Source: Acanthosoma haemorrhoidale (taxonomy: Eukaryota; Arthropoda; Insecta; Hemiptera; Acanthosomatidae). From it: a DNA stretch of 64,000 nt. Position numbers and translations under genes: made by a program. The notes below the pieces were generated by a model. It was not told where the DNA came from. It did not search any database and was given only the letters and a program-made list of their open reading frames with translations. The DNA lies in contig OV884011.1 of assembly GCA_930367205.1 (NCBI GenBank), positions 85,483,474-85,547,473 of the forward strand. The letters are read 5' to 3'. Of the stretch, positions 1-11,700 are shown in pieces. Each line of letters starts with the position of its first letter. The stretch's first letter is position 1.

Positions 1-559
1 GGGAAAGGAAAATGGTAGGAACATACTTTACAATTTATATTAAATTTTAAACATTTTGATATAAGATAAGTTTATTATGATTACTAATACATATTACAAT
101 AATTGCAGGAAATCAGAAGAAAAAGTCTTAAGTAGAAACAGTGAAAACACCTCCATCTTTTGAAATACTGTGCTGATCCCTGAACAGAATCTAAACCTGG
201 AACCACCTTGTTGGAAGATAGTTAAATTGAGGAATGCAAAGTAAATCAACCACTAGTAGAAATAGACTACAACTCGTCACCCAGACAAGATAAAATCGCC
301 AAAGGTTTAAAGACCTATCAATCATAGCTCGAACTATAATTCTGCTTAATTAAACCTTGTCGCATTAAATGCAACGAAAGATTTTTTGATGACAGTTCTC
401 TTATTTTTTAATTCATATTGGAAATTAGCTTCTAGAGTTCAAAGTTTTGTCCCTTCTGGAATTGAAGTTAATCCAAAAAAAATCCCAGAAAACTGATGTG
501 GTAAGCCAAAATTGGGAAGCGACTTGCAAATATTACTTTCTAGTAGTACACAAAAAAAT
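1..559. other. AT-rich sequence, no gene recognised
   Basis: Nothing coding, structural or repetitive was recognised here. It precedes a transposase-like relic and may contain its more degraded 5' part. Confidence 0.4.
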
Positions 560-1470
560 TCAAGTTTGCTCATTTTGTTTTCTAGGTACTTCAGGAGAGA
601 AAAAATAAAAAGGAATCTTTTGTAGGAATTGTGCCTAAACAGGATTAGCTCCCCCTAAAACAATAAATTCGGGTCAAATGGAACAAGTTAAGGGACACAA
701 AAAAAAAAGATTTAAACTCAGATTTGACTATTTCAGCATTATACAAAGAACCAAATTTTGAAAGCCCTTTCTCATTATCAATTTATTTGAGGACTTTCCA
801 TAGTTAAATCGTGCATTCAAACCACCAAAAACTGATACAAGTCACAAATGTGATGATTTCTAGATAAATGCAAATATCAAGTTGTGAAAATGTAGACGCC
901 AACAGTTTAGTAGGCAAAAGAGATGCTCATCACAATGCAGCTGGAAGAGCATACATAAAAAATGAAATGCAAGACATAACCAAATCAAAACAAAAACAAT
1001 GGTGATGGCATGGCGTTCACGTTTGACTTACAACAATGTCTACCAACCCCTTATTTGAACACAAAATCGTCTCTTTATAAAAGACAGCTATGGTCTTTCA
1101 ACCTGACAGTTCATAATCTTACAATGATAAAGCAACTTGTATCTGTGGGACGATACAATATCAGGTAGAGAATCAAATCAGATAGGTTTGTGTGTTTTCA
1201 AATTACTTTTTATTCAGACACGTGTGGTGAACAAAATAAAACTTAGAATGTACCAATTATGTTTTAATAGCGATTCAGAATTTGTCAGCTGTAAAAATAA
1301 TAAATTTCTTGTTAGTGGTAATTATATGGAGTGTGACAGGGAACATTTATTGAAAAAGAATAAAAAGGACAATTATAATCAGGAATCAGCTAATAAGGGT
1401 GTACAAAAAGAAAAATTCATTCTTAATTATGCCGATAGTTTTAGAGGATTTTTATGATTTAGGAGCCTTA
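560..1470 (+). pseudogene. Relic of a DDE transposase-like ORF (orphan arthropod family)
   Basis: Three frames read in succession give a motif order I associate with a family of long uncharacterised transposase-like ORFs common in hemipteran and other arthropod genomes. Near 720-860 is a degraded block like that family's YR-IF-EFNL-FHxPKxDTCxxC segment. At about 1010-1130 is [20 protein letters not shown] followed by [14 protein letters not shown]. After a frameshift, 1137-1457 reads [15 protein letters not shown] and later FLVSGNYMECDREHLL. The segment cannot encode one protein because of stops and at least one frameshift near 1130. No terminal repeats were found. The family assignment comes from remembered motif patterns only; an unrelated mobile-element ORF is the main alternative. 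Confidence 0.55.
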
Positions 1471-2741
1471 GCCAAGAAAGGGAACTTTTATTTTAAAGAA
1501 ATCGGACACTAATCTCTAATGGAGAAAGATTGTTTTTGCAGAGAAGTACAATGGCTCCAGTACAGACTTAACTCACCCCATGAACTTTTTCTGAAGACTA
1601 AGCCATGAAGAAGAATTGCAAATTCTTTCTTTTCGTCAACAAGGAAAGTGAATGCATCTCAATCGTTTATTATAAATTATTTCAAAAATCCCAATCTCGA
1701 TCAGTGTAACTAAAAAAAAGGACCCCGTGAATTTGATTCCATTGATACAGCCTATTCGATGAATTCTATAAAAATTTGAGTTGACGATGATCCAATGTGG
1801 TTAACTAACTAATTATAGCAAATTAAAAACGGTTATAAAATAATAAATTCTTTATAAAATTAGTTTATATTTTACCAGTATCAAAATTACTTACTATAAC
1901 ACTAAAACATCTGTGCCCGAAAATAATTTGTAATGTCGTTCTGTTATTTTGTAATTGTCACAAAGTGCTCTCCTGAAAATTCAATGATTTTGAATTATCT
2001 GTTTTTTTCACAACCACTGCAGATATATTGTACTAATAATGTTTGACACAAATTTGCTTGAAATCCTTCATTTTTAAAAAATAGCACTGGGAAGAGTACA
2101 AGTTAACAACTCTTAACAAAGATCCAGAGGATAAAGGCCCCCAACTAAAAATTATTGATTCTGCTTCAGGATGCTTTTATGCCATATGTGATAAGTGACA
2201 AAGAGGGCAGAGACTATCGTTTATCAAACCTTTAAGAAATGTTGCAATATAAACATTTTCATTGTATTCTCTATCTGAATTATCCTCACATCGCAACACT
2301 TCATTGGTACTTAATTAGAGCTCTGTCATAAATACACCTTTACAGTAAAGAGCTGATGTCTCAAAATCCCATGAAACTAGTGTCAATAAAATGAGGGAAA
2401 ACAGGGGTTAATAAATACTGGTTGGTTTATGCAAACAACCATCCTCACTAACAAAAATATTTATACATATAATACACCTTTTTAAAGTTTCCATATAAAT
2501 GGATAGTTTAAGTTATATAATATAAACTAATAACAACAAAAATTACAATACTTTTAAACTATTAACAAGACAAAGTACATAAATTAATAAAAACAAGAAT
2601 GATTCATTACGCACAAATGCTATTCCATTCAGTTCAATAATAATGAATGAATATTAACAATAAGTTTCACTTTTCTAAAATCCTTTCACAATAGCTAGCG
2701 AAGTATAAACATTATTAAAAATAATATATAAATTTAATGCA
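1471..2741. other. Gene-free stretch, 3' flank of TMEM203
   Basis: AT-rich sequence with no recognised ORF. The part nearest 2741 is presumably the 3' UTR of the minus-strand TMEM203 gene. No convincing minus-strand polyadenylation signal could be picked out. The first few hundred bases may be the decayed tail of the transposase-like relic. Confidence 0.4.
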
Positions 2742-5700
2742 TTAGTGAAGTTGACATGCTCGAACAGCCATGAGCTGAAGAAGTATAAATATAGGAGAAA
2801 GAACCTCAGAATATTCCAATGATGTTTCACCGCTTAATTTTTTGCAGAGAAGAAGTTCAAATGTAAATATTGCTGTCAAAAAGCAAAATGACCACAAGGC
2901 CCTAAAAAAAGCCACCTGTAACATAAAATTAATAATATTAATAAAAATGTTTTTACTGAAGGATGGTTTCAAAGATTCTTTATTGTAAAATAAATAGTAA
3001 TGTTATTTTTAATGTCAAAAAATATTAAATTTATTTAGTTTTATTAAATGAGAATGGGTAAATTTATTTAGATAGATAAAATTATCAGGTTGGTCAAAAA
3101 GTCCGTTCGGGTTTTGTCGTCACGAAACAATTCTTTGCAGATGCGGCAGAAGTTACTGGAGCTGGAGCTTGGCTGGGAAGTTTTGCTGCACCTTCAGATT
3201 TCCACCTGTTTCGGTCTCTTTAAAATTCATTGAATGGACAGACTTTCAACTCTGAAGAAGATGTAAAAATCCACTTGGAAAATTTTTTTGCCAGTAAAGC
3301 CAGGAAGTTCTTTGAGCATGAAATTATGAATCTGCCCATGAGATGGCAGAAGATACTGGAACAAAACGGCAATTATATCATTGATTGAATAAATCGCTTT
3401 GTGTTTAAAAGTTGTCTTATTTTTGCTTAAAAAACTGAACGGACTTTTTGGCCAACCCTTTAGATTAGACATAAAAGTCACTGAAATTGACCACATGTTT
3501 GCTGTGAAAAATGTGAGTAGCGGCAGAGATGGACAAAGAATGGTGCTGGAAAAAACCATGACGTAGATGGGAATGGCCCTTTTAAGAATGAAGGATATGC
3601 CTCGAACGGGGAAAGGGCTATAAAGGAAAGAGGTTGAGGAGACTTGAGGAAGGACACTGACAACAAGCAATCCCAAGCTCCATCACTTGACGGTTAAGGT
3701 AAATTTGGGGAAACCCAATTACCACACCACCTTGTATAGGAGACCGTATGCGTCTCTCCGAGAGTACTCAGCCCTTCTACACATATTTGTGCAAAGGACC
3801 AACCACTGGGTGGTAGGAGACCTAAAAGCACAGCAAACATAGGCTGTGGTATAACACCACAAGCAACAAGGCTGGGAGACTTGGTGAAAACGGCATTCAC
3901 AGTCATACAACCCCCAGACCTCCATCTTTCACAACAGAGGTAACCTGCAGGTCACATCATATCGCGAGTGCATTGCCCTGGACTTTATTAGGTCAAACCA
4001 CAGGTCAGTACTGTATGCAGTGGATCATAAAGTGGCAACCCCTCGCCCCACAAAATACAACTACTGTAGAGCCAATCAGGTGGTGTATCGGTCACAATTT
4101 TACCATAACTTCCATACATTGCCAGTTCTCCCTACAATAGAAGAAGTGGATCGTCAACTGTCTTTCATTACTGAAGTGATCTTCGACACTGCTATCCCAT
4201 CCCACTGACCCTTCAACCACCTACAGACAACATTCTAAAACTTATTGGCTAATTACTCAATAATTGGAAGAATAAATGGTACATTACCAGAGACCGTCAA
4301 GACAAGGCAGTTGTAAATTATCTCACAAAGTAAATCCAAAGCTTGGTTCGAATTTGGAAGACAGCAAAGTGGCACACTGGGAACATCACGGCTAGGACAG
4401 ACTACTACCACCCACCTCTTCTGCTAGAAATGGAACAGAACTATATGTTTGTACCTCTGAAACAGCTCGAAGTGATTCTTCCCTAGTGTCAGGAAAACCG
4501 AGCACCAGGGCCAATAGGATACAAACGGTTCTGCTGATAAATTGCCGAGAAGGATAGTACAACACTTAAACTTGTACAATTCTTATATCAGATTATGATA
4601 CTTTCCTGACAAATAGCCATCTTGCTCCCATTACTCAAGCCAGCCAGGAGCGGAGATAACCCTGCCCACTAGCGCCATTACTACCACAAATGGGAAAGAT
4701 TCAAGAGAAAATTCTTTTGAATTATCTCTAAGAATAATGTGATGACTGTTGTATTATATGGAATTATTAATTAAGCCTCCAGTCATTGTTTATAACTTTA
4801 TTAAATACAATCAAGTTAGGAGCATAACAACACATTACATCTTTATTATATCTCAAGGTTCAACTGCTGTTACAAACAGTGTTACCACATCTCCCTCCTT
4901 ATATTTAAATTCCAGATTAACAGTTATGTACAACAAAATAAAATAAATTTTCAAAATAGACAAAATACAGTAATACCAATTTAACTATTACAGTTCATTC
5001 TTCCACTAATCTTCTAGGTTTAATAATTCGTCTTCCATATCTAGACATAGCTTGAGGTAGAGCTGGGTTATGGGTTTCAGAGGTGACCTCAGGACTCTCT
5101 TGTGGATGTTGAGGTGATTGAGCTGGGACCAGTAGAGTCTCAGTATTCAATTCATTACTTTCGGTAATGTTATTTTCCAAAGTGGGATAATTATTTTGTT
5201 CTCCATTAATAGCAAAAGGATTTCCCGATTTTCGTAGATGGACTGAATTCCTAACTAATGGTTGACCATCCTCAGTTCTTATTATATAGGATCTAGGCGC
5301 ATTGTTAGATTTAACAATATGGGCTGGCTCCTATCTCCTTCCTCTTCTATGGACTACACTTTCACTATCATTGAAACCTCTTCTCTGCTCTCCCATCCTT
5401 GACAAAATTGCTTGAACTCGAAGGATGAGAAAGGCATATTATCAGCCACAATTTCATCAGGTATTCCATGTGTTGCAAATATTGGTTTAATAGCCTTGAT
5501 TGTTTCTGATGCTGTTTTATATGGCATGTTTACTACATCAAACCAGGCTGATAAATAATCCACAATTATTAAGTAGGAATAGTTTCCTAATTGGAAGAAA
5601 TCCATACCGACCCGTTGATAAGGTCTTGATGGTATGGGGTAAGGCAATAAAGGTTCCTTTATATTTTTATTCCTATAAGTTTCACATATATATATATAGG

Positions 5701-8700
5701 ATCTAGGCGCATTGTTAGATTTAACAATATGGGCTGGCTCCTATCTCCTTCCTCTTCTATGGACTACACTTTCACTATCATTGAAACCTCTTCTCTGCTC
5801 TCCCATCCTTGACAAAATTGCTTGAACTCGAAGGATGAGAAAGGCATATTATCAGCCACAATTTCATCAGGTATTCCATGTGTTGCAAATATTGGTTTAA
5901 TAGCCTTGATTGTTTCTGATGCTGTTTTATATGGCATGTTTACTACATCAAACCAGGCTGATAAATAATCCACAATTATTAAGTAGGAATAGTTTCCTAA
6001 TTGGAAGAAATCCATACCGACCCGTTGATAAGGTCTTGATGGTATGGGGTAAGGCAATAAAGGTTCCTTTATATTTTTATTCCTATAAGTTTCACAAATT
6101 TTACATTTTAATACATATTCTTCAATATCTGAGTTCATTTGCGGCCAGTAAAATATTTGTCTTGCCCTTTTGCTTGTGTTTTGCTGACTCCTAAATGCGG
6201 ACTATGAAGCTTCTCCAACATTTCTTTTCTCAAGGAAATAAGCACCAACAGCTTTCGGCCAACAAATACTAAGTTTCCACTAACACAAATTTCATCTTTA
6301 AATTTGTAATATACTTTTATTTCTTCAGGCACATCTTTACTATTGGCAGGTCATCCCTTCATGTAGTACTGCACTAGGCATTGTAATGTCTTATCCTTGG
6401 CGGTTTCTTCTTCGAGAATCTTTTTTCTTCAAGGTGTGACCTGCAATTGATAATTATTAGATGCTACTTCATGAACTATCTCACTAATCCAATCTTCTTC
6501 AGAATTGATGTTCTCCTCCTTTTGACAACAAATCAGCAATATATAATTCCTTCCCAGGCACATATCCCGAATCTAAGTCATATTTAATTAATTCAAGAAT
6601 CATCCGCTGCAATCTGGGTGATGGTATTTCTCCAACATTCTTTTTAATTAGAGACACAAGATGTTTGTGGTCTGTTCTGACACAAGTTTTACGCCCATAG
6701 ATGTATAAATGGAATTTAGATGTTGCAAAAAGAAGACTTAATAATTCCTTTTCAATTTGTGCAAAATTCATTTATGTTGGTGACAAGGACCTTGACGCAT
6801 AGGATATAGGTTGTCCCTCCTGCATTAAACAGCATCCTTAGATGCATCACATTTAATGGTAATTTCCTTAGATGTGTCAAAATGTGTTAATACTGGAATT
6901 TTTGTAATTAACACTTTTATATTTTTTAGAAGCATTGAATGAGCTTCTGTCCAAATAAATTCCACATTACATTTCAAAAGGGTACACAAATTAGAAGTTA
7001 AGTCAGCAAAATTTGGAATAAAATTTCTTATGTAATTAAGCATGCCCAAAATTCTCTGCAATTCCTTCCTATTACTAGGGTTCTCTAAACTTTTAATAGC
7101 TTCTATTCTCTGTGGGTCAATTTTCATCCCATTTTTTTCAAACTCAAACCCCAAAAATGTAACTTTATTGGTTTTATATTGAAATTTACTAGGGTTAAAT
7201 TACTTGACCTGGCCCTTTCTAATACTTTATTTAGCACTTCGTCATGTTCTTTTTCTGTCTCAGTTGCACTTAAAATGTGATCAAAATACATTATAAGTCC
7301 AGGAATATCTGAAAATATGGAAGTGTTTACTCTTTGGAACTCTTCCGGGGCGTTGGATACACCAAATGGGAGTCTGAGGAATTTATAGCACCCAAAAGGT
7401 GTTGAAAACACACACAAGTTAGACGATTCTTTGTCCAGTTTAATATTATAAAAGCCCTCTTTAAGATCAAGTAAAGAAAACCAACATTTACCTGCTAACT
7501 GAGAAGTTACTTCTTGCAAGGAAGGTATTAACGTAGGTGTTTTAATGATGGCTTTGTTCAGATCAGTTGGGTCCAAACATACTCGAAGACCTCTATCTAA
7601 TTTTTCAATTACCACAAGATTGCTGAGCCATGTCACTGGACAATCCACTTTTTCAATAATTTTTTCTCTCGCCAAAAGATTTAACTTTTCTTGCAACCTG
7701 TCCCTTGCTTATTGGCATTACATTAATCTCAGCTCCCGTATCAAGCTTGAACTCCAAATACTTTTTATTAATATTTAAATTGTGTGACCACTGCAAACTA
7801 TCAATTTTAAAACTTTTCTTTGAGCTCTCAACTAATTCACAAGTCAATAAGGGAATCCGCATAGTCCTGTTCACTTTCATACTTATTTTGCTGTACTAAA
7901 CTTATATTTTTCTTGTTTTTAAAACATGCAACTGCAAAATGATTTGACTTATTGCATAAACTGCAATACTTTCCATATGCTGGACAATTATCGGGTCTAT
8001 GTTTATTTCCACACTTCCGACACTGATAGTATACTGCATCAATATTAATATTGATGTTAACACCACTGTGATTCCCGTATTTAGGCCTAAAATTATTATT
8101 AAGTTTCCTGCCCTCATCATAAGCTGTATTATAATTAGATTTATTATTACCTCTTTTTAATCCATGTACTTCTACGGATTTCTCTTGTATTACTCTCACT
8201 TGTTCCTTTGTAGTTTCAGATGCTTTTACAAAATCAACCACTTTAAGTAAATCTAGTTCACTTTCTCTTAATATTCTTTCCTGTAGCCCTTGATCTGTTA
8301 AGTGTAAAACAATTTGATCCCTAATTAAAGATTCTAACTGATCACCGAATTCACAGCGTGCTCCACTAGTGCGAAGCACTGTCACATAATTGTCAATAGT
8401 CTGACCATCAATTCTCAATGTTTTAAAGAATTTATGCCGCTCAAACAACACATTCTTCTTTTCTTCACAGTAGTTTTCATATTTAGTAATTACAGCGTCA
8501 TATGTGGACGTTTCAGTAGATAGTCCAAAAGTATTAAAAATAGCCAAACCTTCATCACCAATCAAGCTGAGTAAAATTGCTATTTTAACTTTATCTGCTG
8601 TTTTATCCTTTTCAGTTGCTAAAAGATAGTATTCCAATTTCTGCTTCCAATTTTTCCAGTTTTCTGCAATACTACCCGAAAACGTTAATTCAGCGGGTGG

Positions 8701-11700
8701 TTTAAACTACATTACAGAACACGGTTGGTTGCAACGTGCCACTATGACACTTATTCCCTTTATTAAATAACTGACACCATGTTGATGTTGTATTATATGG
8801 AATTATGAATTAAGCCTCCAGTCATTGTTTATAACTTTATTAAATACAATCAAGTTAGGAGCATAACAACACATTACATCTTTATTATATCTCAAGGTTC
8901 AACCGCTGTTACAAACCGTGTTACCACAATGACAATCACATCATTCCACCAGAGCAGACTGGATTTCAATCCACCTATAGCACAGAATTTCCCCTAGTGA
9001 AGCTATAGTCAGAAGATAGTCAAAACTTGAACAGAAACATAAATTGCCGCGGCTAGGATTTCCCTAGACCTCATCCAGGCCTTCACCTCGGTATCCCATG
9101 GAACTCAGTTCTAAATGCTTTGCGACCAGGAATGCCGGGAACAGCTTAATAAAATGATGAACCGATCGCTGAACACCGGGATATGAACCGGGTAGTATAC
9201 AATAGAAATCTGAAATTGTTGGAACATGGTACAAAAACACTACAGTTGCTGCTTTCACCAATGACATCACTGTATACAGTAACAGCATGAGCGCCAATAG
9301 AACTCTTCGACAGTCTCGTATATTTGGGCATAAAAATGGAACAACCCCTCTGTTTTTGGGAGGAAGTTAAAAAAAACATGCACAAAGTCTTACTGGCTCA
9401 CACACATGCTGACTTCCCCCAATCTATCTCAGTGCCTCAAGCTCATGATTCAAAAGAGCATATTCAGACCGGCTCTGCTGTATGGTGCACAGCTTTATTA
9501 GTCATCTGATGGAAGCGACATAAAAAATATTGGAGAGATATTGAGTAGCATTTGTTGAAGAAGATCAAATAGAAAAGAACATCGAACAGATAGAAGAATT
9601 GTATCTCATCTAGCCAATCCAAGGAATTTACAAAAATCAATCAAGACAATAACTGTGTGTACCAGAATTACTTACATTTTTTCAAAGATAGGAACAGCTA
9701 TGACCAACCACAACTCCCAGTGTAATTTTAGATATTGAGGGTTTTTAATATGTAAGAATAATAAATTAAAATTAGGTTAAATGTATGAGTGTCTAGAATG
9801 TCTGAAACCCACCTGAGATTTTTATAAGAATAAATAATTTAAATACAATTTATAATAAAATGTTTAATAAACTTGTCTTATTAACATTTTTTTAGCATAA
9901 GGTTTGAAACCAAATGAGGTATATCTCTACTGGCATTCGTGGACCACACCCATTTTCTATTACATTCTATACCTTATACTTATTATAAGATCTAATAATT
10001 TATTTAGATTATACCCACTTATACCTATTTAAAATTATTAAATGTCCAATATTTCATTTAATGTGATATCTAGCTGGAAATATTTTTCTCGTTGTTCTGC
10101 AGCAAGGAAATTGAACAGAACAATGAATACCTGATAGTAAGCAGATAAACTGTACCTAATATGTGAAACAAGTTAACATGGCCTTCTGAATTGCAAGTCA
10201 AGAGTGAATGGCTTCAGAGCAGTATTCTGAGTCTTGAAGGAAGAAACCAATGAAGCACTTAACCCTTTCAGTACCAGAACCAATCCATGTTTCTTCACTC
10301 TAGCCACCAGTAAAGTTTTAAATTTATTAATACAAACTTATATGTTCGCAATTAAAATGCGCTTTATAATGTAAGAAAATTAATCAAAAAAATCACTTTC
10401 AAAATTTTTTTTTATCGCAACAGGAGTGACTTCTGCCTCAGAAAATAACGTTTTCCTCTGTGGCCGAAAGCGTAAATGTTGCGATTAATAAAGAATTGAG
10501 CTAAATTTTTATTTTTTCAATAATTTGAACTCAATAAGGTAAAACATTCTGATAATTATTTTAGTTAAGTTCTAAAAAATTTAAATATTACCTGTTATAA
10601 CTATTATATATCGGGGGAACCTTTCCTTTCAAACAATCATTTGTATTATGCTATTTGTGGTATTGCTAATCCCAATAGTTTGCATAATCCCATTTTCAAG
10701 TAGAATTAAGATAAATCTTTACCGTTCAAATTTTTATTTTTTATGTTTACCTTTCACAAATTTTTACCTGGGCTACATTGTATTGACACGAAGAAAAGTG
10801 TGCATTCAAACTAATAACTACATATTGTTCTGTCATGAATTCAAACTAAAGAAATTTATTTATAAAATAAAGTTTCTATAATACAATGAATAGATCTTAT
10901 ACAACTATAAACTTACAAATGTATCTACATCATACAAACTTTAAATTCTAATGTTATAAAAGAAAAATGTGAAAATAACCATTATAATAATGTTCTACAT
11001 ATTCAGATTAAATTATATAAACAGAAATATTTGAACAAAATAATAGTTTGGAAGTTACAAATATTCATGGCATAATTAAAAAAACTAATAGGATGTGACA
11101 CCCTAATTCCTTATACCACTGGGTAGATTTCCTTTAACCAGGATAATACGACATCATCTGCTCATCTTTATCTATTCCCCCACATATTTATTGTACTAAA
11201 CAATAATAAGTAAAGATTTTTGGATTTTTTTTTTCTCCTGGTTTTAATCTCCACCATATCACTTGTGTGCTCGGAGCATAAAATTAAAACATCTCTCAGG
11301 TCTTTCCATTTTATTAGGCAAAGGCAATCATCAGTAAATCGAGCTAATTTTTCTTCCTTGTTTCAGCTTTGTGGTTTTCACTTCTATGATAAACATTTCC
11401 TATTCAGTCTCATGGTTCCCATGGCATATGTATCATTTTGAAACAAATACTGAACTCAATTTACAAATGTATAGAGATTATTTATGAAAATTGAATGCCC
11501 CTTGCCTAAGTTCCCTTCCAACAGTTTCATTTTTCAAAAACATTTTTTTTAAATGTAATTTTACTTACATTCTGTTCATCCAAAGCTAAAAGGAGACTAT
11601 TTCCAATCTCCTGATGAATCAACCTCAAAATTACTATTTTAAATTAGCAATAACTACAAGATTAACAAAAAGAAGAAAAGTAGTTCAATGTAAATTAGTT

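Larger units (their letters stand above)
4747..8928 (-). mobile_element. Ty3/Gypsy LTR retrotransposon, structurally complete, coding-defective
   Basis: A 4182 bp element bounded by 143 bp direct LTRs that begin TG and end CA and differ by three substitutions in my count (about 2%). It is flanked by the 5 bp duplication ATGAC. On the minus strand the order is Gag, protease, reverse transcriptase, RNase H, integrase, which is the Ty3/Gypsy order; no envelope-like ORF is seen. A primer-binding site and polypurine tract are in place. All ORFs carry stops or frameshifts, the RT catalytic YxDD reads YFDH, the integrase lacks its final catalytic region, and 410 bp of the integrase are duplicated in tandem. 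It inserted into an older LINE and lies in the TMEM203 intron in the same orientation as that gene. Confidence 0.95.
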
